Assembly (NCBI GenBank): GCA_018712345.1
Contig: DVHG01000012.1
Location: 1 to 64,000 of the forward strand
Direction of reading: 5' to 3'
From: Candidatus Onthovicinus excrementipullorum
GTDB taxonomy: Bacteria > Bacillota > Clostridia > Oscillospirales > Acutalibacteraceae
Length of the DNA: 64,000 nt
Under the pieces are notes generated by a model. It was given only the letters and a program-made list of their open reading frames with translations. It ran no database searches and was not told the DNA's origin. Shown one piece after another: positions 1 through 9,469 of this stretch. Both the position numbers and the translations under genes were made by a program. The first letter of the stretch is position 1. Each line of letters starts with the position of its first letter.

Positions 1-936
1 ATCGCGGAGGGGAACAAGGAGATCATCCACCGGATCGAGAGCCTGCCGAGCCAGTCATCCACGGTGAAGCTGGCGGAGGAGGCGGCCCAGCGGTTCGCAG
101 CGATGGCGGCGGCCACAGTGGGGTACTACACTTCCACGGAGACGCTGGCGGACGGATCGATCATCACTTACTCGCACGATAAGCCGGAGCGTTCCCAGAG
201 CACGAACATCTGGAAACGGAATGGTCTGGTAGTGGCCGTCTCCAACAATGGGATGAACGGACCGTGGCACGGCCTTGATAAGGACGGCAACGCCATCCTT
301 GAGAACATCGCCGCGAAGACCATTGTCGCAAATAAGATTAAAACAGGAAAAATTGAAGGCGCTGATAATCCATATATTTATTTTGATCTGGATAAAGGCG
401 AAATTTCAGCCTCACGTCTGTCAGCGGCACGATATCCGAATTTTATAATGGATGTTGGTCCATCGGAAAATTCGGAAAACTATGGCGCCGTAAATGTTTA
501 TGATAAGACACTTGGTAAAAATGGAAATATCTTTTCTGTATATCGAGTAGCAGTAGGATCTGAAGATCGAACAGGGGCCGTTTGGACTGCGCCTTATTTT
601 ACAAACAATACGGCGACAGACCGTAAGGGCATTGCAATGTCAGCCCAGGACATTATGCTTTTTGCTGATAAAAACGGCAGTGCCAGAGGAATACGAGTAA
701 ATACGGACGGGAGTTTGGAACTTCTTGCTGATCAGATACGTATTCCCGGAACAGCAACTGGCACACTTTTCAGTGATAACCCCAGTGGTGGGATTAAAAT
801 TGAAAATGGGCTGATTAAGGAGTGGAACTTGACTTTTCTTTCTACCAATCTGGATGTAAAAGATAGTTTGGGACACAAAATCCTAACGCTTGAGATCAAG
901 GATGGTTTAATTACCGGAGCTACAACTTATTATTAA
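1..936 (+). CDS. phage tail / minor structural protein, C-terminal part (5' truncated by window edge)
   Basis: Frame 1 is open from base 1 (IAEGNKEIIHRIESLPSQSSTVK...) into the listed ORF at 64; repetitive phage-tail style sequence; next to tail-fibre-like genes. Confidence 0.75.
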   Translation: MAEGNKEIIHRIESLPSQSSTVKLAEEAAQRFAAMAAATVGYYTSTETLADGSIITYSHDKPERSQSTNIWKRNGLVVAVSNNGMNGPWHGLDKDGNAILENIAAKTIVANKIKTGKIEGADNPYIYFDLDKGEISASRLSAARYPNFIMDVGPSENSENYGAVNVYDKTLGKNGNIFSVYRVAVGSEDRTGAVWTAPYFTNNTATDRKGIAMSAQDIMLFADKNGSARGIRVNTDGSLELLADQIRIPGTATGTLFSDNPSGGIKIENGLIKEWNLTFLSTNLDVKDSLGHKILTLEIKDGLITGATTYY

Positions 937-1292
937 AACAAATCAGGAAACGGAATAGTAACAATATAATCCGGAGTTTCGTTTTTACCAGTAAAAACCT
1001 CTATATTCTGCATTTCTGTTTCTTTTGTGGTGACATAGACAGTGATAGTTTCAGGCTCATTTTTAGGTTCTGTTTCAGTTTCCATCTCCGTCTCCACGGC
1101 AGAAGCCGGCTCTGTGCTGTCAAGCGCAGGCTCTGCATCCTGAACACTCTCAATCACGGAGGGGGTGGTGTCCTCTGCGGTGTTGCCTGCATGGGTCACG
1201 CCATACCAGATGCCTGTACCGGCCCCGGCAATCACCACAACGCCCGCAGCGCAGATCAGCCCGATCTGCCATGGCCTTAAATTCCATTTCAT
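933..1292 (-). CDS. small single-pass membrane-anchored protein with Thr/Glu-rich extracellular region (moron-like)
   Basis: MKWNLRPWQ then a hydrophobic TM (IGLICAAGVVVIAGAGTGIWYGV) then an acidic Thr-rich tail; AGGAGG SD upstream; own promoter at 1317-1345; stop overlaps the stop of the convergent tail gene. Confidence 0.65.
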   Translation of the reverse strand: MKWNLRPWQIGLICAAGVVVIAGAGTGIWYGVTHAGNTAEDTTPSVIESVQDAEPALDSTEPASAVETEMETETEPKNEPETITVYVTTKETEMQNIEVFTGKNETPDYIVTIPFPDLF

Positions 1293-1316
1293 TATCATCA
1301 CCCTCCTATGTGTTCC

Positions 1317-1345
1317 ATTGTATCATATGGGATCGTGGTTTTCAA
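1317..1345 (-). promoter_or_regulatory. sigma-A-like promoter TTGAAA-17-TACAAT for the convergent small membrane protein
   Basis: Reverse complement reads TTGAAAaccacgatcccatatgaTACAAT, followed by SD and start codon. Confidence 0.6.
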
Positions 1346-1429
1346 TAGAATCCTCCCGGCTATGGAAAATTCTTGGTCGGGAGTAGGATTTACCCAAACA
1401 TTTTTAAAAAAATAAAAAGGAGGAATCTA

Positions 1430-2254
1430 ATGATGGCCAACATTCAAAATTCAGTCGCTCAGATCCGTCAGGCGATCTATGGGGAAGAAATACGCGAGAG
1501 CATCGCGTCATCCATCGAGGCCATGAACGAGCAGTGTGAGGAATCCGCTGCGGGGTGCCAGCAGGCCATTATAAGTGCGGAATCGGCTGTCATCGCGGCA
1601 AATTCGGCTGTAACGCAGGCGGATACTGCTGCCGGTTCGGCCAATGCTGCGGCCGACCGTGCCAACACAGCGGCGGAGGCCATTGAGGATACGGATGTCG
1701 GTGATCTTTCCCTGCGTCTCCAGACGTTGGAGGGGGAGGTGGACAGCGTATCTGATACGATCAATAGTTTTCCACAACTGCAGGACGAGGTTACACAGCT
1801 TCAGAGCGACATAAGCACAGCACAAACGACAATCGATCAGTTGCAGGTCAACAAAGTCGAAAAGGTTGAGGGGCAAGGTCTTTCGAGCAATGACTTTACA
1901 GATACGTATAAGGACAAAGTGGACAGCGCGCCTTCATATAAAGAATATGATCTGGAACTCATTAACGGAGCCGCGGGTGAACTCAGGGGATATCGTATCG
2001 GGAATCTCTGTAAATTAGTGGGATATGTCACAATTGCTTCAAATGGCACGGTCTGTGAACTGCCGGCAGAATTGGCGCTTGATCACTTGGGAGCAAGTGC
2101 GCTCACGCCAATCGTTCTCCCGTACTCTGTAACAGGCGGCACATACAGTATCAACCGCAATCTCTTGAGCAATCGGCAGCTGAACCTCAGTATAACGGGA
2201 ACTGATATCAAAACATTTCCCTGTTTTGTAGATCTTTCCTATCCGGCACCATAA
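1430..2254 (+). CDS. phage tail-fibre-like protein (paralogue 1)
   Basis: aaggagg SD at about 1417 before ATGATGGCCAAC; N-terminal QIRQAIYGEEIRESIASSIEAMNEQCEES shared with the next gene; Ala-rich coiled-coil middle and distinct C-terminus. Confidence 0.7.
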   Translation: MMANIQNSVAQIRQAIYGEEIRESIASSIEAMNEQCEESAAGCQQAIISAESAVIAANSAVTQADTAAGSANAAADRANTAAEAIEDTDVGDLSLRLQTLEGEVDSVSDTINSFPQLQDEVTQLQSDISTAQTTIDQLQVNKVEKVEGQGLSSNDFTDTYKDKVDSAPSYKEYDLELINGAAGELRGYRIGNLCKLVGYVTIASNGTVCELPAELALDHLGASALTPIVLPYSVTGGTYSINRNLLSNRQLNLSITGTDIKTFPCFVDLSYPAP

Positions 2255-2424
2255 TCCATTGTATGTGGGGAAGTTCGAGACCGAAATGAACCAAAAGAAC
2301 CTGAAGGAAAAAGGGAAAACGCCGGGGCAGTATAAGTTTTTCTCTCAGGCTCTTTGGACGTTTGTCTATCACATAAAGAACCGGTGGTATCATAATTGTG
2401 CGTATTTAAAGGAGGAATTTTATT

Positions 2425-3363
2425 ATGGCAGACATTACAGGACAGGTTACTCAGATCCGTCAGGCGATCTACGGGGAAGAAGTACGCGAGAGCATCGCGT
2501 CGTCCATCGAGGCCATGAACGAGCAGTGTGAAGAATCAACTGCGGGCTATCAGCAGGCGATCACAGATGCGGAGTCAGCACTTGCTTCGGCAAATGATGC
2601 AATCGAGAATGCGAACAGCGCGGCGGCATCTGTCTCGGGTGCAGCTGAACGTGCCGAGGCAGCCGCCCAAAATGCCAACACAAAAGCATCCATTGCCGAT
2701 ACTGCGGCGCAGAACGCCAACACCAAAGCGGGGCTGGCCGACACTGCCGCGGGTGCCGCAAACATCGCCGCCACGAGCGCAACACAAGCCGCGCAGGCTG
2801 CGCAGACGCAGGCGGGAGCAGCTGAGAGCGCGGCGGGACAGGCTCAGGCACAGGCACAGGCTGCTCAGAACGCCGCATCCGCCGCCAACAACGCAGCAGG
2901 ATCCGCCAACGCAGCAGCGGACCGGGCAAACGAGGCCGCAGGAGCGATCGAGGGGACGGAAGTCGGAGATCTGGCCGTACGTGTGCAGACGCTTGAGGGG
3001 GAGATGGACACCGCACAGTCGGGAATTAGTTCGTTGAGGACTCGCCCCTACATGGAGATGGCCGATGCGTCTAATTTTAGTGATATTGGACGATACATTG
3101 TAAGTGTGGACGGCCACCTTGTTACCCTAACGCTGATTTTTTATGACATACCGGAAATATCAGCTGAAGAGTTGATGTTTGTGACAGTACCCCCGGAGGA
3201 GGAATTTGTCACGGGCGCCATCGTGTCCGCCACTGGTGATCTCTCAGGTATAGGACTCTTGTCCATTCACATGTATCCGAATGGGGGAGTATATCTGATA
3301 TCTCCTATGGCAATAGATCTGTCACTCCCATATAGCATTACAATACAATACCCTGTAGGTTAA
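2425..3363 (+). CDS. phage tail-fibre-like protein (paralogue 2) with expanded Ala-rich coiled-coil repeats
   Basis: SD aaaggagga before ATG; N-terminus almost identical to the previous ORF; Ala/Gln/Asn-rich repeats; divergent C-terminus. Confidence 0.7.
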   Translation: MADITGQVTQIRQAIYGEEVRESIASSIEAMNEQCEESTAGYQQAITDAESALASANDAIENANSAAASVSGAAERAEAAAQNANTKASIADTAAQNANTKAGLADTAAGAANIAATSATQAAQAAQTQAGAAESAAGQAQAQAQAAQNAASAANNAAGSANAAADRANEAAGAIEGTEVGDLAVRVQTLEGEMDTAQSGISSLRTRPYMEMADASNFSDIGRYIVSVDGHLVTLTLIFYDIPEISAEELMFVTVPPEEEFVTGAIVSATGDLSGIGLLSIHMYPNGGVYLISPMAIDLSLPYSITIQYPVG

Positions 3364-3617
3364 TCAAAAAGGGGAAAATATCATAAAAGAGGAATTAATA
3401 CCTCGTATGCCTAGAACAAAGTGGACCGGGCGGGAGGTAGGGCGGCAGTCTTGGCGTTTGCCATTGCTACCATATTTTCGGCGTTGGGTTTCTTTGTTCC
3501 GCGTCTGTGTTATCTGACGGAGTAGAGGACAAACTCGGTAAATTCGCGTGAGCAGTGGATGAAAAAATATACATGCAGAGTTTGTCGAAAATATGTGAAA
3601 AAAATAAAAAACACGTA

Positions 3618-3646
3618 TTGACAAAACTTTTCATGTGATGTATAAT
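3618..3646 (+). promoter_or_regulatory. consensus promoter TTGACA-17-TATAAT with no ORF of listed size downstream
   Basis: ttgaca at 3618-3623, tataat at 3641-3646. Confidence 0.7.
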
Positions 3647-3652
3647 AACATT

Positions 3653-3720
3653 GTCATCCACAAGATGGCAAGCAACACACATCCCCGCCGGATATACCCA
3701 CACGGCGGGGAACTCCTTTT
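3653..3720 (+). ncRNA. candidate small RNA ending in CCCCGCCG/CGGCGGGG hairpin
   Basis: Consensus promoter followed about 35 nt later by stem 3683-3690/3703-3710, then aactccttttt. Confidence 0.35.
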
Positions 3721-3756
3721 TCATGGCTTAAGAGGCTAAATTATTAAGATAAAGTT

Positions 3757-3782
3757 CCGGGCGGGAGCATGCTCCCGCCCGG
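3757..3782 (-). terminator. perfect 26-bp palindrome, likely transcription terminator for the DUF378 gene
   Basis: CCGGGCGGGAGCATGCTCCCGCCCGG is its own reverse complement; it lies 15 nt beyond the stop of the minus-strand gene. Confidence 0.45.
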
Positions 3783-3797
3783 ATTGTTGTATCTGTG

Positions 3798-4016
3798 TCA
3801 GGTTTTATCGTGGGATTCCACCAGAACTTCGTTTTCGCGGAAGAGGAGTGAGAAACACCAGATTGCCGACAATGCAACCAGCGTGTAAATGATCCTGCTC
3901 ACGATAGCACCCTGTCCGCCGAAAATCCATGCGACAATATCGAATTGAAATAAACCGATGCTGCCCCAGTTGATCCCGCCGATGATAAGGATTATCAACG
4001 CAATTTTATCAAGCAT
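3798..4016 (-). CDS. DUF378 family small membrane protein
   Basis: MLDKIALIILIIGGINWGSIGLFQFDIVAWIFGG... is typical of DUF378. Confidence 0.85.
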   Translation of the reverse strand: MLDKIALIILIIGGINWGSIGLFQFDIVAWIFGGQGAIVSRIIYTLVALSAIWCFSLLFRENEVLVESHDKT

Positions 4017-4085
4017 TTGTTTTCAACTCCTTTTTATGCGTTCATGCTTAGTATGAGCCGAAAATAATGCTTTATTCATAAATAA

Positions 4086-5441
4086 TTAATTTTTCAATGA
4101 CTGAATCGGCGCTGGGATTCTACCGCCGCGGGAAATAAAGCGGAGCGGGGAGGCCTTGCTCACCGCCATCACGGGGCCGCTGCCCAGCAGCCCGCCGAAG
4201 TTCAGCTCATCGCCGACCTCCTTGCCGATGGCGGGGATCAGGCGGACGGCCGTCGTCTTGGAGTTGACCATGCCGATCGCCGCCTCATCCGCGATCACGG
4301 CGGAGATGACCTCGGCCGTTGTGTCGCCGGGAACTACGATCATATCAAGCCCCACGGAGCAGACAGCCGTCATTGCCTCCAGCTTTTCGATCTTCAGCAC
4401 GCCCTGCCGTGCCGCATTAATCATCCCGGCGTCCTCGGTTACGGGGATGAAAGCGCCGGAGAGCCCACCCACATGGGAGGAGGCCATCACGCCGCCTTTT
4501 TTGACAGCGTCGTTGAGCAGTGCGAGCGCGGCCGTAGTGCCCGCTGCACCGCACGTCTCAAGTCCCATCTCCTCCAAAATGTGCGCCACGGAATCTCCGA
4601 CTGCCGGCGTGGGGGCGAGAGAGAGGTCCACAATGCCGAACGGCACACCGAGCCGCTGTGCTGCAACATTGGCCACCAGCTGGCCAACACGTGTGATCTT
4701 AAAGGCGGTTTTTTTGATGATGTCGGCCACCTCGCTCAGATCTCCGTTTGGATTTTTGGCCAGAGCAGAGCGGACGACACCGGGGCCGGAGACGCCCACG
4801 TTAATAACGCAGTCAGGCTCCCCAACGCCGTGGAAAGCCCCCGCCATGAACGGATTGTCCTCCGGGGCGTTGCAGAACACTACCAGCTTGGCACAGCCGA
4901 TGCAGTCGCGGTCCTTGGTGGCCTCGGCGGCGGCCTTCACCGTGCGGCCCATCATGGCCACGGCGTCCATATTGAGCCCCGCTTTGGTGGAGCCGATATT
5001 CACAGAGGAGCAAATGTGCTCCGTGCGAGCGAGTGCCTCCGGGATGGAGCGGATCAGCGCCTCATCCCCGGCGGAAAATCCCTTGTGTACCAGCGCTGAA
5101 TACCCGCCGATGAAGTTGACCCCCACGGCCTGAGAGGCTTTTTCCAGCGCCAGCGCGTACTTGACCGGGTCGCCTCCGCTCACGGCGCACAGCATGCTGA
5201 TCGGCGTCACAGCGATCCGTTTGTGGATGATCGGGATGCCGTATTCACGCTCAATGTCCTCGCCGACCTTGACAAGATCCCGCGCTTTGGTGGTGATCTT
5301 CTCATAGATTTTCCGGCAGGAGGCATCGATATCCGCATCGCAGCAGCTGAGCAGGGAGATGCCCATTGTGATGGTGCGGATATCCAGATTTTCGTTATCG
5401 ATCATCTCGATCGTCTCAAGGATATCATGTGTGTTTATCAT
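4086..5441 (-). CDS. PFL family protein (UPF0210/DUF711)
   Basis: 451 aa; family-typical sequence; partnered with an upstream ACT-domain gene. Confidence 0.9.
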   Translation of the reverse strand: MINTHDILETIEMIDNENLDIRTITMGISLLSCCDADIDASCRKIYEKITTKARDLVKVGEDIEREYGIPIIHKRIAVTPISMLCAVSGGDPVKYALALEKASQAVGVNFIGGYSALVHKGFSAGDEALIRSIPEALARTEHICSSVNIGSTKAGLNMDAVAMMGRTVKAAAEATKDRDCIGCAKLVVFCNAPEDNPFMAGAFHGVGEPDCVINVGVSGPGVVRSALAKNPNGDLSEVADIIKKTAFKITRVGQLVANVAAQRLGVPFGIVDLSLAPTPAVGDSVAHILEEMGLETCGAAGTTAALALLNDAVKKGGVMASSHVGGLSGAFIPVTEDAGMINAARQGVLKIEKLEAMTAVCSVGLDMIVVPGDTTAEVISAVIADEAAIGMVNSKTTAVRLIPAIGKEVGDELNFGGLLGSGPVMAVSKASPLRFISRGGRIPAPIQSLKN

Positions 5442-5464
5442 AGTCGCTTTTCGGCCTCCGTCCC

Positions 5465-5740
5465 TTATATCCTGTGCATGGAGTTGAAGATGTCCTCGTG
5501 CATAACGTGGATTTTCAGCTGCGGATCATGCTGGTCGCCCAGGCGCTCCATCTCTTCCGTGAACTGGGTGAATGGGATATCGCACCGGCTCACGTCCGTG
5601 AGCATGATCATGCAGAACATATCCTGCAGAATGGACTGGGAAACCTCAATGACATTGACGCTGTGCTCGGCACACAGGCCGGAAACGGCCGCCAGAATAC
5701 CGACCACATCCTTGCCGACTACGGTGATGACGCTTCGCAT
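5465..5740 (-). CDS. ACT domain-containing protein (UPF0237)
   Basis: 91 aa, [35 protein letters not shown]...; same operon as the PFL protein. Confidence 0.9.
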   Translation of the reverse strand: MRSVITVVGKDVVGILAAVSGLCAEHSVNVIEVSQSILQDMFCMIMLTDVSRCDIPFTQFTEEMERLGDQHDPQLKIHVMHEDIFNSMHRI

Positions 5741-5900
5741 AATAGGGAACCTCCAAATCTTTTATGTAGATTGCTGCCTCTTATTTTATCACATCTTACG
5801 GAGAAATTACATAGCGATTTCTTATAAAGCTCTTTGATATTGAACCGGATTGTGCTACAATATGTATAATCTGTAATTTTTTCCTGTACGGAGGATCAGC

Positions 5901-6713
5901 ATGGAGTTTATCAGAAAAGTAGATATGCACACCCACACGGACAATTCTCCCGACGGCGTCCACTCTACGATGTACATGTGTGAGCAGGCGCAGATGCACG
6001 GCCTGCGTGCCGTGGCGTTTACGGACCACTGCGAGGTGGATGCCTATTACCGGGATAACTATGATAAATCGACGGTTCAGGCCTATTTTGAGGTAGCCAA
6101 GGCCCGTACTGTATACAGTGGGCGTCTCCTCATCCTGGAGGGGATTGAGCTGGGGCAGGCGCCGTATGACATTGAGCTGGCTGAAAAGATCATCAGCCTT
6201 TATCATTATGATATTGTCATCGGTTCCATCCACAACCTGCGCGGGAAGGAGGACTTCTGGACGCTGCCGTGCACCCAGGAGGATGTTGTCCCGCTGCTCA
6301 CGGAATATTTTGATGAGATTGAAAATCTGGTGGATTGGGGGAAGTTTGACACGCTTGCACACCTGACCTATCCGCTGCGCTATATGGTCGGGGAGCACGG
6401 GCTGAAAGTAAACCTGTCCCATTTTTCCCAAAAAATTGATGCAATTTTAATTAAGCTGGCGTCCGCCGGCAAGGCGCTGGAGATCAATACTTCCGGTCTG
6501 CGCCAGCCGATCGGGAGGACGCTGCCGGATGTGGATATTGTCCGGCGCTTCCGGGAACTGGGCGGTGAGTATATCACTGTCGGTTCCGACGCCCATCAGG
6601 CAAACGATATCGGAGCGGGAATTGAGCGCGGGATGGAGATCGCGCTTGAATGCGGTTTTGAAAATGTGACGATCTTCCAGAACCGCGCACCGGTTCTCAT
6701 TCCGATTGAGTAA
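5901..6713 (+). CDS. histidinol-phosphatase (PHP family, HisJ-like)
   Basis: KVDMHTHTDNSPDGVHS PHP motif, HCEVDAYY, GSDAHQ. Confidence 0.85.
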   Translation: MEFIRKVDMHTHTDNSPDGVHSTMYMCEQAQMHGLRAVAFTDHCEVDAYYRDNYDKSTVQAYFEVAKARTVYSGRLLILEGIELGQAPYDIELAEKIISLYHYDIVIGSIHNLRGKEDFWTLPCTQEDVVPLLTEYFDEIENLVDWGKFDTLAHLTYPLRYMVGEHGLKVNLSHFSQKIDAILIKLASAGKALEINTSGLRQPIGRTLPDVDIVRRFRELGGEYITVGSDAHQANDIGAGIERGMEIALECGFENVTIFQNRAPVLIPIE

Positions 6714-6734
6714 TAGAAGAGAGAGGCGAGAATT

Positions 6735-7904
6735 ATGGTGGATTATGAGAGCAAACTGTGTCAGGCGATCCGGCGGGTAAAGCCGTCCGGGATCCGGAAG
6801 TTTTTTGACATCTCTGCGGAGATGGAAGACGTCGTGTCCCTGAGTATCGGCGAGCCCGATTTTACAACGCCGGAGCATATCCGGAATGTGGGCATTGAAT
6901 CGCTGAAACAGGGGCATACGAAGTATACGGCAAACAAGGGAATTACGGAGCTGCGGGAGTGCATTGCGGAATATTACTGCACGCACTATGATGTCCCCGC
7001 AACGGGGGATGAGACTTTGGTGACGGTTGGCGGTTCCGAGGCGCTGGATCTGGCGCTGCGTGTTTTGGTGGAGCCGGGGGATGAGGTCCTGATTCCGGAA
7101 CCCTGTTTTGTCTGTTACTCACCGCTGACAATGATGCGGGACGGTGTTGCCGTCCCGCTTCAGACACGGGTGGAGGATGAGTTCAAGCTGACACCGGAAC
7201 TGCTGAAAAGCAAGATCACCCCCAAATCCAAAATCCTTCTTTTGGCCTATCCGAGCAATCCGACGGGCGGAATCATGGAAAAAGAGGATTATGAAAAGCT
7301 GGCAGATATCATTATAGAGAATGATCTCCTCGTTATCAGCGATGAGATCTATGCCACGCTCACCTATGGCGGAAAGCATCACTTTTCCATTGCGTCGCTG
7401 CCGGGGATGAAGGAGCGCACCATTATCGTCAATGGTTTTTCCAAGGCATACGCCATGACGGGCTGGCGGCTCGGCTATGCGATTGCCCCGCTCCCCATCA
7501 TCAAGGAGATGACCAAGCTGCACCAGTACGGCATCATGAGCGCACCGACCACTGCGCAGTACGCGGCAATTGAGGCGCTCAAAAACGGTGATCCGGATAT
7601 CGTATATATGCGCGATGCGTATGACAAGCGCAGGCGCTTTATTGTGGATGCGTTCAATGAGCTGGGCATGACCTGCTTTGAGCCGCGCGGAGCATTTTAC
7701 TGCTTCCCGTCGATCCAGATCAGCGGCATGTCTTCGGATGAGTTCTGTGAACAGCTGATCCAGCGCAAGCATGTCGCCATCATTCCCGGTACTGCATTTG
7801 GCGCGTGCGGCGAGGGGTTTGCGCGCGTATCCTACTGCAACTCCATGGAGAATCTGGAAATCGCGGTGGAGCGAATTGCGGAATTTTTGAGTGAGATCAG
7901 ATGA
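6735..7904 (+). CDS. pyridoxal phosphate-dependent aminotransferase class I/II
   Basis: YPSNPTGG and NGFSKAYAMTGWRLGY motifs. Confidence 0.92.
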   Translation: MVDYESKLCQAIRRVKPSGIRKFFDISAEMEDVVSLSIGEPDFTTPEHIRNVGIESLKQGHTKYTANKGITELRECIAEYYCTHYDVPATGDETLVTVGGSEALDLALRVLVEPGDEVLIPEPCFVCYSPLTMMRDGVAVPLQTRVEDEFKLTPELLKSKITPKSKILLLAYPSNPTGGIMEKEDYEKLADIIIENDLLVISDEIYATLTYGGKHHFSIASLPGMKERTIIVNGFSKAYAMTGWRLGYAIAPLPIIKEMTKLHQYGIMSAPTTAQYAAIEALKNGDPDIVYMRDAYDKRRRFIVDAFNELGMTCFEPRGAFYCFPSIQISGMSSDEFCEQLIQRKHVAIIPGTAFGACGEGFARVSYCNSMENLEIAVERIAEFLSEIR

Positions 7905-7915
7905 GGAGTGACCGG

Positions 7916-8794
7916 ATGCGCGTGATTATTGACGCCGCGGCGAAGATCAATCTGCTGCTGGATATTAAGGGAAAGCTGCCCAACGGCTATCATTCCCTGT
8001 ACATGGTGATGCAGTCCGTCAGCCTGTGCGACAGGGTGACGGTGGAGCAGACAGATACGGGGATCATAGAACTGACCTGTTCGCGTGAGGCGATCCCCTG
8101 TGATTCACGGAACACCGCCTACCGTGCGGCGGAATGCTTTTTTGAGCAGACGGGGATTCAAAACGGCGGCCTTCGAATCCATATTGATAAAAAGATCCCG
8201 CATGAGGCAGGATTGGCCGGGGGAAGCGCGGATGCAGCGGCCGTCCTGCGCGCACTTGATGCGATTTATGCGCCTGGCCTGCGGGAGCGGGATCTGTGCC
8301 GCATTGGGGTGAAGATCGGGGCAGATGTCCCGTTCTGCATCGCCGGGGGGACAATGATCGCCCAGGGAATCGGGGAGGTGCTCACCCCGCTGGAGGATAT
8401 GCCGGCGTGCACAATTGTGCTGGCAAAGCCTGCGGAAGGCGTTTCCACAGCGGCCGCCTATGCGCGGTATGACGAGCGGGGCTCCTGCCGGGGGCAGGAC
8501 AGTAAGGCAATGCTCGCCGCCATACGCGGCGGGGACCTCTACCAGATCGCACAGAAGCTGGGCAACTCCTTTGAGCAGCTCATCGATACGCCGCGGCGGG
8601 TAGAGATCAAATCAATCCTGCGCTCCTGCGGGGCGATTGGCTCCTGCATGAGCGGGAGTGGGCCTACTGTGTTTGGCCTCTTTGACGATGAGGTGCGGGC
8701 CGAAAAAGCGGTCCGGCAATTGCGAACCATCGTGGATGATGTATTTATCTGCCATCCGGTAAAATTTGGATGTAATCCCGTAAAAATTGAATAA
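7916..8794 (+). CDS. ispE: 4-(cytidine 5'-diphospho)-2-C-methyl-D-erythritol kinase
   Basis: AAAKINLLLDIKGKLPNGYHSL, GLAGGSADAAAVL, GSCMSGSGPTVFGLF GHMP-kinase motifs. Confidence 0.93.
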   Translation: MRVIIDAAAKINLLLDIKGKLPNGYHSLYMVMQSVSLCDRVTVEQTDTGIIELTCSREAIPCDSRNTAYRAAECFFEQTGIQNGGLRIHIDKKIPHEAGLAGGSADAAAVLRALDAIYAPGLRERDLCRIGVKIGADVPFCIAGGTMIAQGIGEVLTPLEDMPACTIVLAKPAEGVSTAAAYARYDERGSCRGQDSKAMLAAIRGGDLYQIAQKLGNSFEQLIDTPRRVEIKSILRSCGAIGSCMSGSGPTVFGLFDDEVRAEKAVRQLRTIVDDVFICHPVKFGCNPVKIE

Positions 8795-8800
8795 ACGCTC

Positions 8801-8848
8801 AAAAAACCGACCAAAATCATGTTAACATACATGAAAGGTCGGTTTTTT
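8801..8848 (+). terminator. stem-loop AAAAAACCGACC/GGTCGGTTTTTT between ispE and spoIIR, also covering the spoIIR SD
   Basis: 12-bp arms at 8801-8812 and 8837-8848; T-run in the 3' arm; loop contains ATGTTAACAT. Confidence 0.6.
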
Positions 8849-9466
8849 ATGAGACATAAAAATTGGATTCGGAGCCTGGAGATCTCTGTTCTGTGTGCTT
8901 TTGTCATCTGCGCGGCGTTCAGCATGACGGCGTTTGTGCGCTCGTGCGAGGTCATCAATGAGAGTGTGCTGCGCATGCATGTGATCGCCAATTCCGACAG
9001 CGAAGAGGATCAGACCTTAAAACTGAAGGTGCGCGACGCCGTTTTACAGGCGGGGGCCGATATTTTTGACGGTTCCGTGACAGCGGAGGAGGCCGAGCGG
9101 AAAATTACGCCCAGGATTGATGAATTGACCCGTGTAGCCAGAGAGACCATTGCCGCGGAGGGGTTTGACTATGAAGTAAAAGTCACCGTCACGCAGGAGT
9201 ATTTCAATACACGGACGTATGAGGACCAGATCACCCTGCCGGCCGGGATGTACCACGCGGTCAAGGTTGTCATCGGTGCAGGGGAGGGACATAACTGGTG
9301 GTGCGTCATGTTCCCGCCGCTGTGTCTGCCCGCCGCTGAGAGCAGGGCGGAGATCGACGCCGTCCTGAGCGGGGACGAGGTGAAGGTCGTCGAGTCGAGC
9401 CCGGAATATGAGCCGCGCTTTAAAATTCTGGAGTGGTTCGGGCAGCTGAAAGAAAAACTGTCATAA
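8849..9466 (+). CDS. spoIIR: stage II sporulation protein R
   Basis: N-terminal TM then RMHVIANSDSEEDQTLKLKVRDAVL, GHNWWCVMFPPLCLP. Confidence 0.92.
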   Translation: MRHKNWIRSLEISVLCAFVICAAFSMTAFVRSCEVINESVLRMHVIANSDSEEDQTLKLKVRDAVLQAGADIFDGSVTAEEAERKITPRIDELTRVARETIAAEGFDYEVKVTVTQEYFNTRTYEDQITLPAGMYHAVKVVIGAGEGHNWWCVMFPPLCLPAAESRAEIDAVLSGDEVKVVESSPEYEPRFKILEWFGQLKEKLS

Positions 9467-9469
9467 AAA

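Noticed and set aside
2528-3037. 169-aa Arg/Pro-rich plus ORF
   Set aside because: Frame-shifted reading of the Ala-rich repeats in the tail-fibre gene.
1430-3363. Possible diversity-generating retroelement acting on tail fibres
   Set aside because: No reverse transcriptase ORF and no template-repeat/variable-repeat pair with adenine-specific differences; the shared segment is the conserved N-terminus.
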